A stretch of DNA of 64,000 bases from Collinsella aerofaciens (GTDB lineage Bacteria > Actinomycetota > Coriobacteriia > Coriobacteriales > Coriobacteriaceae): positions 1 to 64,000 of the forward strand of contig NZ_JADPCJ010000009.1 in assembly GCF_015670795.1 (NCBI RefSeq), in the 5' to 3' direction. Of the stretch, positions 34,160 to 44,000 are shown in pieces. Each line of letters begins with the position of its first letter. Within the stretch, counting starts at the first letter, position 1. The notes below the pieces were generated by a model. That model was not told the origin of the DNA and ran no database searches. It was given only the letters and a program-made list of their open reading frames with translations. The translations under genes and the position numbers were made by a program.

Positions 34160-35365
34160 ATGAGCGGACTGATTATCGATAGCGAAGCCTGTATCGGCTG
34201 CGGTCGCTGCGTTCGCGCCTGTGCCTCGGGCGGCATCGTAGTGGAAGGCGAGCGACCCAGCCGATGCGCCCGCGTAACCGACGGCTGCATCCTATGCGGT
34301 GGGTGCGTCGACGCCTGCCCTGTCAACGCTATCTCGATCGAGCGTGACGAGGCCGCTGGTGCGGTGGACCTTGATGCATATCGAGACATTTGGGTATTCG
34401 CGCAGACCGACGAGCACGATACGGTGACTCCCGTTGCCTATGAGCTTATGGGCAAGGGCCGCGAGCTTGCCGATGCTCGCGACTGCCGTCTGGTGGCACT
34501 GATCGGTATGGGTCCCGAGGGTTCTCTCGGCGACCTGGAGCATCTGGTTTGCGCGGGCGCCGACGAAGTCCTGGCCTGTCGCGACGAGCGCCTGCGCCAA
34601 AACGATGCGGAGGTCTACGCCCGCTTGATCTGCGATTTGGTAGCCGAACGCAAACCCGAGGCCATCCTATACGGTGCGACCGCTTTTGGCCGCGAACTGG
34701 CACCCGGCGTTGCCGTGCGCTTGCAGACGGGCCTTACGGCTGACTGCACCGTACTTTCGATGGATACGGAGACGGGACTGCTGCAACAGACGCGTCCGGC
34801 GTTTGGCGGCAACCTGATGGCCACCATCGTCTGCCCCAATCATCGTCCCCAGATGGCAACGGTTCGTCCCGGCATCTTTAAGGCGCCCGACTTTGACTAC
34901 GACCGCTCCGGCACGATCACCCAGATATCGCTTGCGGATGATGCTAAGGCTCGTGTCGAGATCTCGATTCCCGCCGAGGAGTGGAGGCAGCAGGCCTCGA
35001 TCGCCGATGCCGAACGCTTGGTCGTGGTGGGCCGCGGCATTGGCTCCAAGAAGAATCTGCCCCTGATGCGAAGGCTCGCCGAGGCTCTGGGAGCCGAGCT
35101 TGGTTGCACGCGACCTGTCGTGGAGGCCGGCTGGTTGGAGTATCGCCATCAGATTGGCCAGACCGGCGTATCGGTTTCGCCCAAGCTTCTCGTGAGTATC
35201 GGTGTTTCGGGCGCCATCCAGCATCTTGCCGGCATCGGTGGGGCAGAGTGCATTATCGCCATCAACGAGGACCCGGATGCCCCCATCTTTGGTGCTGCCC
35301 AGTACAAGGTTGTCGGCGATGCCGTCGAGGTCGTCGAGGAACTGCTGGCCCAGCTTGAGCGCTAG
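34160..35365 (+). CDS. etfA: Electron transfer flavoprotein alpha subunit with N-terminal ferredoxin domain
   Basis: 401 aa. Two [4Fe-4S] sites open the protein: CIGCGRCVRAC (Cys11, 14, 17, 21) and CILCGGCVDACP (Cys43, 46, 49, 53). EtfA follows with ILYGATAFGRELAPGVAVRL, RPAFGGNLMATI, VVVGRGIGSKKNL, and the FAD site VSIGVSGAIQHLAGIGG with CIIAINEDPDAPIF. The ferredoxin extension is the feature of LctC/CarE-type bifurcating ETFs, which couple NAD reduction to ferredoxin oxidation. The start sits right after the EtfB stop. Its end overlaps the convergent HD gene by 4 bases. Confidence 0.88.
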   Translation: MSGLIIDSEACIGCGRCVRACASGGIVVEGERPSRCARVTDGCILCGGCVDACPVNAISIERDEAAGAVDLDAYRDIWVFAQTDEHDTVTPVAYELMGKGRELADARDCRLVALIGMGPEGSLGDLEHLVCAGADEVLACRDERLRQNDAEVYARLICDLVAERKPEAILYGATAFGRELAPGVAVRLQTGLTADCTVLSMDTETGLLQQTRPAFGGNLMATIVCPNHRPQMATVRPGIFKAPDFDYDRSGTITQISLADDAKARVEISIPAEEWRQQASIADAERLVVVGRGIGSKKNLPLMRRLAEALGAELGCTRPVVEAGWLEYRHQIGQTGVSVSPKLLVSIGVSGAIQHLAGIGGAECIIAINEDPDAPIFGAAQYKVVGDAVEVVEELLAQLER

Positions 35366-36174
35366 GCGCGCGCCAGCCAGTCGCGCATCTCGTCCTTAAG
35401 GCGGCTCCAAGTCGCCTGCGTGGCGGGGTCGGTAAAGGGCCGCGTAATGCCAAAGGGCGCGTCGAGCAGGCGGTGGATATCGCCCTGTTCGCGCGCCAGC
35501 GCGCGGCTTGCTGGATAGACGAGCTCAAACATAAAGCAGATGAGTCCCACCAGGTAGTCTGCGGGCTCGTTGCGTTCATCGCGTGCGACGCAGCGGTGCT
35601 CGTCAAAGGCGGCAAGTGTCGGCGACGAGAAACGGCTGCCGAGAAACGTCTTCTCGTCCACCTTGAGGATGGTGTCGACGGTGCTGTCGGCGATGGTGCG
35701 CATAATGTCGATCTTGTCACCATCGCGCACGATATCGCAGAAGCACCGTGTACGCTCGTCGAGTAGTGCCGGCAGGCGAAAGTCGCTGTGATAGGCGATG
35801 CTCGCTCGGATGAGCTCGTCATGCGCACCGGTTTCGATAAAGTCACGGATGTTTGTCGTGGCGGGTGCATCGGCGGGATTCTCGCCAAAGAGGACCTCGA
35901 TGCCCAGCGCCGCATGGCTCATGCTCTCGGCGTCCTTAAAGGTGTCCCAGCGTCGCAGCTGCTCAAAGCGGCCCATATCGTGTAGCAGGCCGCAAAGCCA
36001 TGCCAGGTCAATATCTTCTGACGACCAGCCCTGCTCGCGTGCTACGGCATCGCATGCCTCGGCCACGTGGTACGTATGCTCGATTTTGAGCGCGATGCGT
36101 GGGTTGGTGGCGTCGTAGGCATCGGTGTAGCTTTTGAAGGCCGCGCGCGCCCGGTCTCGATCGATAGCTGTCAT
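35362..36174 (-). CDS. HD-domain phosphohydrolase
   Basis: 270 aa. Metal residues are His33/His36 in IEHTYHVAEA and His65-Asp66 in GLLHDMGRFEQ, the standard HD pair, with DIVRDGDKIDIM giving the last aspartate. HD proteins hydrolyse phosphate esters of nucleotides or signalling molecules; the substrate is unknown. It converges on etfA with a 4-base overlap, so antisense contact between the two transcripts is expected. The upstream gap to azlC is about 125 bases. Confidence 0.8.
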   Translation of the reverse strand: MTAIDRDRARAAFKSYTDAYDATNPRIALKIEHTYHVAEACDAVAREQGWSSEDIDLAWLCGLLHDMGRFEQLRRWDTFKDAESMSHAALGIEVLFGENPADAPATTNIRDFIETGAHDELIRASIAYHSDFRLPALLDERTRCFCDIVRDGDKIDIMRTIADSTVDTILKVDEKTFLGSRFSSPTLAAFDEHRCVARDERNEPADYLVGLICFMFELVYPASRALAREQGDIHRLLDAPFGITRPFTDPATQATWSRLKDEMRDWLARA

Positions 36175-36300
36175 AATGACTTCCTAAAAAGTTGTGTCTT
36201 TCGATCCGGTGGCAATTGTAGGTGAACTCGGTTGCTGCCGGATGATGATTCTGCCGTATCGCTACATGCGGCTCGGAGACCTTGTCAGGGTGAGAAGCGT

Positions 36301-36993
36301 ATGGTGCTCAAAATCGTTAGAACCGTCTGGCCGGTGATGCTTACCTATGTTGCAATAGGCGCGCCGTGCGGAATGATCATGGGGCAGACGGGAATGGAGC
36401 CCTGGATGGTCTTTGCTCTGAGCAGCACGTTTGTGACGGGCAGCGGGCAGTTTATGATCTGCAACCTGTGGCTGGCGGGTGTGCCTGCAGCATCGATCGT
36501 CGCGAGCGTCGCCGCCGTCTCCTCGCGTTTTGCGCTTTACTCGGCATCGATCGCGCCGCATCTGACGGGTGCCTCGAAGTGTCAGACGCTGGCTGTTGCC
36601 GCGACACTTACCGAGGAGGCATACGGCATCTCGCTTGCCAAGTTGGTTGAAGGGGAGGATTGGGGCCCGCGTGAGTCCTTCGTGCTCAACGTGATCCTTA
36701 TCGCAACATGGGGCGTTTCGTGTACGACGGGCGCCATCGTCGGCGCCGTTGTCGATGTTCCCACCGCCATTGCAGCCTTTGTCTGCACCTCACTCTTTAT
36801 CTGCCTGCTCTTTTCGCAGCGGCTGTCGCGCGGCAATGTCGTGGCTGCTGTTATGGCTGCGGTGTCTGTCGCCATATGCAAGTTCTTGGGCCTCACGAAT
36901 ATTGCCGTGCCGGCAAGCGTCGTGGCCGGCATTGCCATTGCGTTGGCGTGCGATGCTGTATTTGACGGAAGAGGTGCCCGCGATGCCCGTTAA
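36301..36993 (+). CDS. azlC: AzlC-type branched-chain amino-acid exporter subunit
   Basis: 230 aa with about six membrane segments. Family signs are VMLTYVAIGAPCGMIMGQTGM, TFVTGSGQFMICNLWLAG and LTEEAYGISLAK. AzlC and AzlD together export branched-chain amino acids and analogues. An in-frame extension to 36232 exists, but GGTGAGAAGCG precedes the ATG at 36301 and the conserved part starts there. Its last 11 bases overlap azlD. Confidence 0.85.
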   Translation: MVLKIVRTVWPVMLTYVAIGAPCGMIMGQTGMEPWMVFALSSTFVTGSGQFMICNLWLAGVPAASIVASVAAVSSRFALYSASIAPHLTGASKCQTLAVAATLTEEAYGISLAKLVEGEDWGPRESFVLNVILIATWGVSCTTGAIVGAVVDVPTAIAAFVCTSLFICLLFSQRLSRGNVVAAVMAAVSVAICKFLGLTNIAVPASVVAGIAIALACDAVFDGRGARDAR

Positions 36994-37306
36994 CGAGTTC
37001 TTGGTTCTGTGGCTGTCGTCGTGGGCTGCTATCGCGTTCTTTCGCATCGCGCCGGCGTTCGCCTTGCGCGGGCGGACCCTGTCGCCCCGTATTACCGAGG
37101 CCCTGGGCTATATCCCGCCCGCTGCCTTTGCCGCGCTGGTCGCCAACGACTTGGTGAGCCCCGGCGCGTTCGACGCGGGACTCTGGCCTGCCTTGGTTCC
37201 CTGGATTGCGGCCGCCGGCGTCGTGGTCGTGGCGGTCAAGACAAAATCGATGCTGTGGTGCTGCGTCTCGGGCATCGTACTCTATATCGTCTTGAGCCTT
37301 ATATAG
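36983..37306 (+). CDS. azlD: AzlD-type branched-chain amino-acid exporter subunit
   Basis: 107 aa, three or four membrane segments (WLSSWAAIAFFRIAPAFAL, GYIPPAAFAALVAND, LVPWIAAAGVVVVAVK). This is the usual size of AzlD. It overlaps azlC by 11 bases and so is translationally coupled. The ATG at 36983 lies in a GAGGTGCCCGCG context inside azlC. Confidence 0.85.
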   Translation: MPVNEFLVLWLSSWAAIAFFRIAPAFALRGRTLSPRITEALGYIPPAAFAALVANDLVSPGAFDAGLWPALVPWIAAAGVVVVAVKTKSMLWCCVSGIVLYIVLSLI

Positions 37307-37429
37307 GGGTGGCGTCGCGGGCGCCGAATCTCGTTCCATCCCAACTTGTCGAATTTTTCACCGAGCTGGTCTATTTCTTCTGGTACCATGGTCAAACTTT
37401 ACTGTAGCAAAGCATGACGTGGGCTTTTG

Positions 37430-37445
37430 TTCCGCGTCAGCGGAA
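37430..37445. promoter_or_regulatory. Palindrome upstream of the kdgT-like gene
   Basis: TTCCGC-GTCA-GCGGAA (37430-37445) is a perfect 6+6 palindrome that ends 11 bases before the start codon, over the likely ribosome site. It may be a repressor site or an mRNA hairpin. Confidence 0.45.
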
Positions 37446-37456
37446 ATGGGGGTTTC

Positions 37457-38479
37457 ATGGCACAGGAAGCGACTGCCAACGAGCAAAAGAAATTCAAGGT
37501 TCCGCGCATCCCGGGCGACATCATGATCTATCCGATGATCGTCGGTCTTTTGCTCAACACCTTCTGCCCGCAGGTTTTTGAGATCGGCGGCTTCTTTACG
37601 GCTGCCTGCCGCGGTGGCTCCAATACCATCGTCGCCGCGATCCTGCTGTTCGTGGGCGCCGGCATCAGCTTTAAGTCCACGCCGGGCGCCATCAAGACCG
37701 GTATCGTCGTGCTGATTCCCAAGCTGGTCGTCGCAGCGGCTCTCGGCCTAGGCGTGGCATATTTCTTTAACGACAACTTCCTGGGTCTGAGCTCCGTGTC
37801 TATCATCGGCGGCATCACGTTTTGCAACATGGCGCTCTATACGGGCATCATGGGTGAGTTCGGCGATGAGTCCGAGCAGGGCGCCGTCGGTATCCTGTTC
37901 TTTACGGCCGGCCCCGCCGTCACGATGATCATCCTTGGTGTTTCGGGTCTTGCCAACATCCCTGTCGGTACTATCATCGGCTCCATTTTGCCGCTCGTTA
38001 TCGGCATGGTTCTGGGCAACCTGTTCCCGTTTATCAAGAACCTGCTGGTTCCCGGCGCCAATCCCGCGATCGCTGTAATTGGTTTTCAGCTCGGTGCGTC
38101 CATGAGCCTTTCGAGCTTCATCGCCGGTGGTATTTCCGGCATCTTGCTGGGCCTTGTCACGCTGTTTGTCGTCGGTCCCATCACCTTTGCGTTCGAGCGC
38201 CTGTGCGGTGGTAACGGCAAGGCTGCCGTGGCTTGTTCCACCATCGCCGGCACGGCTATGACCACGCCGGTTGCTCTCGCCGAGGTCGCGCCGCGCTACG
38301 CCGAGCTTGCGCCCACCGCGTACGCCCAGATCGCCACTGCCGTTATCATCACGGCAATCATGGCTCCGATTCTGACCGGCTGGGTCGACAAGAAGTTCTG
38401 CCAGGGCAAGGAGGACCTGTCGCCTGCCGGTGTCGAGGCCATCGAGGAGGCCGTCGCGACCGACATCGATGGCGAGTAA
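37457..38479 (+). CDS. kdgT: 2-keto-3-deoxygluconate permease (KdgT family)
   Basis: 340 aa with about ten membrane segments. KdgT features: KVPGDIM-like KVPRIPGDIMIYPMIVGL, NTIVAAILLFVGAGISF, ACSTIAGTAMTTPVALAEV and ITAIMAPILTGWVDKK. KdgT moves 2-keto-3-deoxygluconate with a proton, a product of pectin breakdown. No other pectin or KDG gene is near, so the substrate may differ. The chosen ATG follows AAATGGGGG. A palindrome lies just upstream, and two hairpins end the gene. Confidence 0.85.
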   Translation: MAQEATANEQKKFKVPRIPGDIMIYPMIVGLLLNTFCPQVFEIGGFFTAACRGGSNTIVAAILLFVGAGISFKSTPGAIKTGIVVLIPKLVVAAALGLGVAYFFNDNFLGLSSVSIIGGITFCNMALYTGIMGEFGDESEQGAVGILFFTAGPAVTMIILGVSGLANIPVGTIIGSILPLVIGMVLGNLFPFIKNLLVPGANPAIAVIGFQLGASMSLSSFIAGGISGILLGLVTLFVVGPITFAFERLCGGNGKAAVACSTIAGTAMTTPVALAEVAPRYAELAPTAYAQIATAVIITAIMAPILTGWVDKKFCQGKEDLSPAGVEAIEEAVATDIDGE

Positions 38480-38525
38480 CGGCCGTTACCGATAATTGAT
38501 TCCGGCGTGCAATTCGCGCCGTCCG

Positions 38526-38567
38526 AGCGCCCGAACAGAAACTGTTTTGCAGTGATGTTCGGGCGCT
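38526..38567 (+). terminator. Terminator of the kdgT-like gene
   Basis: AGCGCCCGAACA (38526-38537) is exactly complementary to TGTTCGGGCGCT (38556-38567). The tract after it (TTGCTGTGATT) is only moderately T-rich. A second hairpin follows at 38579-38604. Confidence 0.7.
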
Positions 38568-38578
38568 TTGCTGTGATT

Positions 38579-38604
38579 CCCTTTACCCCTGCGGAGTAAA
38601 GGGG
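38579..38604 (+). terminator. Second hairpin after the kdgT-like gene
   Basis: CCCTTTAC pairs with GTAAAGGG and is followed by GTGTTTATT. It may back up the first terminator or belong to the leader of the diguanylate cyclase gene. Confidence 0.5.
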
Positions 38605-38668
38605 TGTTTATTGCCCTGATTCGAATTGGGCGATTCTGACCATTCGGATATTGAAGGGATGGCGTCTA

Positions 38669-39811
38669 GTGGTTAAGGCACTCAAGATTGAGATATTCCT
38701 GCTATGCATGATTGTTCTTATCGGGCTTGCCGCGCGAAGTCGTCGCTCCTTGTTCTCGAGCACCCTGCAGCTATTGTTTAGCATGCTTGGCTACACCTCT
38801 GCCGCGTACATATTATTCGATATGATCTGGACGCTTTCGGATGGTGCGGACGGCACGTTGGGTATTGCTGCCAACTGGATTTCCAACGCGGTTTCGTTTT
38901 CGCTCTTTGCCATCGCGTGTCTCATTTGGTTTATCTATTCCGAGACGATGCAGGGCTCTCGCCTTGTGACCTCGCGCTATAGGGTGGTGCTTGTAACGTT
39001 GCCTACGGCTCTGGTGGTCGTGCTGGCTTTTACCAGTTACTGGACGCACGCCTTGTTCTATATCGATTCGCAGGGCGTGTATCGTCGCGGCTTTGCCTAT
39101 ATGATCCAGCCCATTGTCAGCTACTGTTACGTTATACATACGTCCCTGCATGCGTTTGTGCAATCTCGCAGGGTCGAGAGCCTGCAGACGAAGGCTATCT
39201 ATCGAACCTTGGCATTTTTCGCCATTCCGGCCCTGGTGGGCGGTACCTTTCAGATCGTATACTCGGTGCCTGGCCTTTGTGTCGGCATAATGATTAGCAT
39301 GTTGCTGCTCTACATTATCTGCCAGGAGCAACTCATCTCGACCGACCCGTTGACTGGCCTCAACAATCGCAACCGTTTTGAGACCTATATGCTGTCGCTC
39401 TTCTCAAATGTGGATCAGGCCGAAGATGTGTATCTGCTCATGATGGACGCCGACGGCTTTAAGCAGATTAACGATCGCTATGGGCATGTGGAGGGCGACC
39501 ACGCTCTTCAGGTCATATCCGCTGCGCTCAAAGAAGTCTGCTCGGCGTCTGGTGGCTTTATTGCACGTTATGGTGGCGATGAGTTCGTGGTGCTCCAAAA
39601 GGCAGCAGCGGAACAGGACATCATAGATCTGTGTTCGGCGATTAACGACGAGCTCGCGCGCGCCGAGGTTCCGTATCTGTTGCGGATGTCCATCGGCTAC
39701 GCACGGGTTGGTGATGGCGTCGATACCTGGCAAGACTTGCTTCGCGCTGCCGACGCGGAACTCTACCGCGTCAAGGCCGAGAAAAAGAAAGCCGGCGCCC
39801 AGATACGCTAG
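38669..39811 (+). CDS. Membrane-bound diguanylate cyclase (GGDEF)
   Basis: 380 aa. About seven membrane helices in residues 1-225 form a histidine-kinase-like 7TM sensor. The C-terminal GGDEF domain has STDPLTGLNNRNRF, DADGFKQINDRYGHVEGD and the active loop YGGDEF (GGDEF 302-306), so it should make c-di-GMP from GTP. No RxxD inhibitory site is present before the loop (SASGGFIAR). The frame opens with TTG at 38651, but AAGGGA lies 9 bases before the GTG at 38669. No EAL or PilZ gene is in the window. Confidence 0.85.
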   Translation: MVKALKIEIFLLCMIVLIGLAARSRRSLFSSTLQLLFSMLGYTSAAYILFDMIWTLSDGADGTLGIAANWISNAVSFSLFAIACLIWFIYSETMQGSRLVTSRYRVVLVTLPTALVVVLAFTSYWTHALFYIDSQGVYRRGFAYMIQPIVSYCYVIHTSLHAFVQSRRVESLQTKAIYRTLAFFAIPALVGGTFQIVYSVPGLCVGIMISMLLLYIICQEQLISTDPLTGLNNRNRFETYMLSLFSNVDQAEDVYLLMMDADGFKQINDRYGHVEGDHALQVISAALKEVCSASGGFIARYGGDEFVVLQKAAAEQDIIDLCSAINDELARAEVPYLLRMSIGYARVGDGVDTWQDLLRAADAELYRVKAEKKKAGAQIR

Positions 39812-39812
39812 A

Positions 39813-39854
39813 AAAAAGGGCGCACGACCGTTGCGATGGTCGTGCGCCCTTTTT
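39813..39854. terminator. Strong bidirectional terminator
   Basis: AAAAAGGGCGCACGACC (39813-39829) is exactly complementary to bases 39838-39854. It can end the cyclase gene and any minus-strand transcript. Confidence 0.85.
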
Positions 39855-40001
39855 GCGTTTGCGGGGGCCACCGGCCATAACGCCCAGGCGCGGTGCGGCA
39901 AGACGAGCGTCTGCCGCCGCGGCTCGGTACGAAATCAACGAGAATCAGTGTGCTCCATTGAGCTAAAGTGTGCGAACGCCCTCTTTAAAAAGGTGAGCTC
40001 G

Positions 40002-40937
40002 CTAGGCTTTTTTGGGTTTGTTGACGATGATGATGCCGCCGCAGACCAACAGCAGGGCAACGATGACGGTAATGGGGCTCGTGCCAGCGCCCTCGCCGAG
40101 CAGCAGCGCGCTCAGCAGCACACCAAAGACGGGGTTCATAAACCCAAAGACCGAGACGCGGCTGACGGGGTTGACGGCAAGCAGGCGCGACCACAGCGAG
40201 TAGGCGACCGCGGAGATAAGCGCCATGTAGATGATGAGCGCGATGGCGGGGGCAATCGCCGTGGGGGAGAGCGCGCCACCCATCAAAAAGCCGATGGCGG
40301 TGAGGACCAGGCCGCCGACCAAGAACTGCCACCCGGCAAGCAAGACGCCGTCGTGCTCACGCGAGAAGATACCGATCAGGCAGGTCGAAAGGGCACCCGC
40401 GACGGTGGAGGCTAGGATAAAACCCTCGCCGTCGAGCGTAAAGCCAAAGGTGCCGTCCGCGCCCGAAAGGTTGACGAGCGCGACGCCGGCAAAGCCCAGT
40501 ACGCAGCCGAGCACTTTGGCCGCATTGAGCTTCTCGGTGTGAAATGCCAGGGCGGCAAAGAGGATTGCGAGGAAGTTGGCGCTGGCCTCGATGATGGAGC
40601 TCGACATGGCGCTGGCGCGCGAGAGGCCCAGGTAGAAAAAGAAGTACTGCCCGATAGTCTGGAAGAGCGACAAGATGCAGATGGGCTTGATATCGCGCGC
40701 TTGCGGAACGAGCGGTCGGCGCTGGGCCACGCTCATGCCAACAATGACCAGCATGCCGGCAAGGGTGAAGCGCAGGCCCGCGAAGAGCAGCTGCGAGGCG
40801 CTGTCGTGCGCGGGAATACCAAAGAGGCCGTAGCCGATCTTGATGCAGGGGAAGGCGGAGCCCCAGAGCGCGCAGCAAACGAGACAGCCCAGGATGAGTC
40901 CGGGCAGGGTGGCGAGATACGGCTTGCGGCTTTCCAT
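40002..40937 (-). CDS. DMT-family (EamA) metabolite exporter
   Basis: 311 aa with ten membrane segments in two EamA repeats, for example CALWGSAFPCIKIGYGLFG in the first and ALISAVAYSLWSRLLAVNPVSRVS in the second. The family exports amino acids, nucleosides or other small metabolites; the substrate is not clear. AGGAGAAGG precedes the ATG. It lies downstream of purL on the same strand, but a strong terminator separates them. Confidence 0.85.
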   Translation of the reverse strand: MESRKPYLATLPGLILGCLVCCALWGSAFPCIKIGYGLFGIPAHDSASQLLFAGLRFTLAGMLVIVGMSVAQRRPLVPQARDIKPICILSLFQTIGQYFFFYLGLSRASAMSSSIIEASANFLAILFAALAFHTEKLNAAKVLGCVLGFAGVALVNLSGADGTFGFTLDGEGFILASTVAGALSTCLIGIFSREHDGVLLAGWQFLVGGLVLTAIGFLMGGALSPTAIAPAIALIIYMALISAVAYSLWSRLLAVNPVSRVSVFGFMNPVFGVLLSALLLGEGAGTSPITVIVALLLVCGGIIIVNKPKKA

Positions 40938-40964
40938 GATGTCCTTCTCCTATACGCGCAAAGC

Positions 40965-41000
40965 AAAAAAGAACCCGCCACCGGGGGTGCCGGTGGCGGG
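40965..41000 (-). terminator. Terminator of purL
   Basis: On the minus strand CCCGCCACCGG (41000-40990) pairs with CCGGTGGCGGG (40984-40974) and runs into TTCTTTTTT. It lies 39 bases after the purL stop. Confidence 0.85.
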
Positions 41001-41038
41001 TGTTGTTACCCGAGGGGATTGTACCCGATGGAAACGTA

Positions 41039-44000
41039 TTAAGCGAAGTAGGCTACGCCGCTCTCAAAGATCGGCATGAATTTGTCGCCGGGGACATGCT
41101 CGGGCACGTTGCAGTACAGGTTGTCGCCGCGACGCTCGGCATGGCCCATCTTGCCCAGGACACGGCCGTCGGGGCTCGTGATGCCCTCGATGGCGAGTGC
41201 GGAGCCGTTGGGGTTGACGGAAAGGTCCATGCTGGGTTTGCCGTTCTCGCCCACGTACTGCGTGGCGACCTGGCCGTTGGCGATCAGCTGGGCGAGCACT
41301 TCGTCATTGGCGACAAAGCGGCCCTCGCCGTGGCTGATGGCGACGGTATAGGGGTCGTCCAGGCTGCACTGCGACAGCCACGGGGACAAGTTGGACGAGA
41401 TGCGGGTGCGCACCAGACGGCTCTGGTGGCGACCGATGGTGTTGAACGTCAACGTGGGCGCATCGGGCGTGGCGTCGACGATGTCGCCGTAGGGCACCAG
41501 GCCGAGCTTGATCAGGGCCTGGAAGCCGTTGCAGATGCCCAGCATCAGGCCATCGCGGGCCTTGAGCAGGTCGCGGACTGCCTCGGTGACCTCGGGAGCG
41601 CGGAAGAACGCCGTGATGAACTTGGCAGAGCCGTCGGGCTCGTCGCCGCCCGAGAAGCCGCCGGGGATCATAACGATCTGGCTTGCACGGATGCGGCGGG
41701 CAAGCTCGTGGGTGCTCTCGGCGACGGCCTCGGGCGTGAGGTTGTTGATCACGAAGGTGTCGGCCTCGGCACCGGCGGCACGGAAGGCGCGGGCGCTGTC
41801 GTACTCGCAGTTGTTGCCGGGGAACACGGGGATAACCACGCGCGGGCGGGCGATCTTGGCGCCGCCGTACACGTGGATATCCTTGGCGCGGAAGTCGATG
41901 GTCTCGACCTCGGGGGTCTCGCCGGCGCTGCGGTAGGCGAAGACGCCCTCGATGCCGCTCTCCCAGGCCTCCTGGAGCTCGGCGAGCTCGATGACCTCGG
42001 AGCCGGTGTCGATGACATAGCCCTCGACGGTGGTGCCCAGGGGCTCGACGACAACGCCGTCGGCGACCTCGGGCAGCTCGGCGTCCTCGGCGAGCTCGAC
42101 GATAAAACTGCCGTAGAGCGGGGTGAAGAGGCTCTCCACGTCTACATCCTCGGCAAGCTCGATACCGATCTGGTTACCGACGCACATCTTAAAGAGGCTC
42201 TCGGCGCCGCAGCCGTAGCCGGGCGTGGATATGGCCAGGGCGTTGCCGGTAGCAGTGAGCGCCTCGACGGCGTCAAACGCGGCGAGCAACTGCTGGGCGT
42301 CGGGACGGTAGTCCTCGCCATAGGTGGCGGGGGCGATGCGGACGACGCGGTGCGTGAGGCCCTTGAACTCGGGCGAGACGGCGCGGGCGGCCTTGCCCAC
42401 GGCGACGGCGAAGCTGATCAGGGTCGGCGGAACGTTGAGCTCGCCGGTCTCGTCCTCAAACGAACCGCTCATGGAGTCCTTGCCGCCGATGGCGCCGGCA
42501 CCCAGGTCGACTTGGGCCATGAGGGCACCCAGGACGGCAGCCATGGGCTTGCCCCAACGCTCGGCCTCGGTGCGCAGACGCTCGAAGTACTCCTGGAAGG
42601 AGAGATAGGCGCGCTTGTGCTCAAAGCCGGCAGCCACGAGCTTGGCGATGGACTCGACCACGGACAGGTAGGCGCCCGCAAACTGGTCGGCCTCCATCAG
42701 ATAGGGGTTGAAGCCCCATGCCATGGCACTCGCCGTGGTGGTCTCGCCGTCCACGGGGAACTTGGCGACCATGGCCGAGCTGGGGGTGAGCTGCGTCTTG
42801 CCGCCAAAGGGCATGAGTACGGTCGCGGCGCCGATGGTGGAGTCGAAGCGCTCGGAAAGGCCCTTGTTGGAAGCGACGTTGAGGTCGGTGACGAGCGAGG
42901 TCATGCGCTCGGCGAGCGTGGTGCCGGCCCAGCTGGGCTGCCACACGCTACGGGCGCACACGTGGGCGACCTGGTGCTTGGGTGCGCCGTTGGAGTTGAG
43001 GAACTCGCGGGACAGGTCGACGATAGCGACGCCGTTCCAGGCCATGCGCATGCGCGGCTCAGCGGTAACCTCGGCGATAACGGTCGCCTCCAGGTTCTCC
43101 TCGGCGGCGTAGCCCATGAACTCCTCGACGTCACCGTCGGCGACGGCGCAGGCCATGCGCTCCTGGGACTCAGAGATAGCGAGCTCGGTGCCGTCCAGGC
43201 CGTCGTACTTCTTGGTCACGGTGTCCAGGTCGACATACAGGCCGTCGGCAAGCTCGCCCACGGCGACTGAGACGCCGCCGGCGCCAAAGTCGTTGCAGCG
43301 CTTGATCAGACGGCAGGCGTCGCCGCGGCGGAACAGGCGCTGCAGCTTGCGCTCGACCGGGGCGTTGCCCTTCTGGACCTCGGCACCCGAGGTCTCGATG
43401 GACTCGGTGTTCTGGGTCTTGGAGGAGCCGGTGGCGCCACCGATGCCATCGCGGCCGGTGCGGCCGCCCAGCAGGATGATCTTGTCGGTGGGGGCGGGGC
43501 ACTCGCGACGAACGTGGTTTGCCGGGGTAGCGCCCACGACGGCGCCAACCTCCATGCGCTTGGCCACGTAACCGGGGTGATAGAGTTCGTTGACCTGACC
43601 GGTGGCAAGGCCGATCTGGTTGCCGTAGCTGGAGTAGCCGGCGGCGGCAGTGGTCACGAGCTTGCGCTGCGGCAGCTTGCCCTCGAGCGTCTCGGAAACC
43701 GGGACGGTGGGGTCACCGGCGCCGGTGACACGCATGGCCTGGTACACGTAGCTGCGGCCCGAGAGCGGGTCGCGGATGGCGCCGCCTACGCAGGTGGCGG
43801 CACCGCCGAAGGGCTCGATCTCGGTCGGGTGGTTGTGGGTCTCGTTCTTAAACAGGAACAGCCAGTCCTGGTCCTCGCCGTCGACATCGACCTTCACCTT
43901 GACGGTGCAGGCGTTGATCTCCTCGGACTCGTCGACATCGGTCATGACGCCGGTCTTCTTAAGGTACTTGGCGCCGATGGTGCCCATGTCCATGAGGCAG

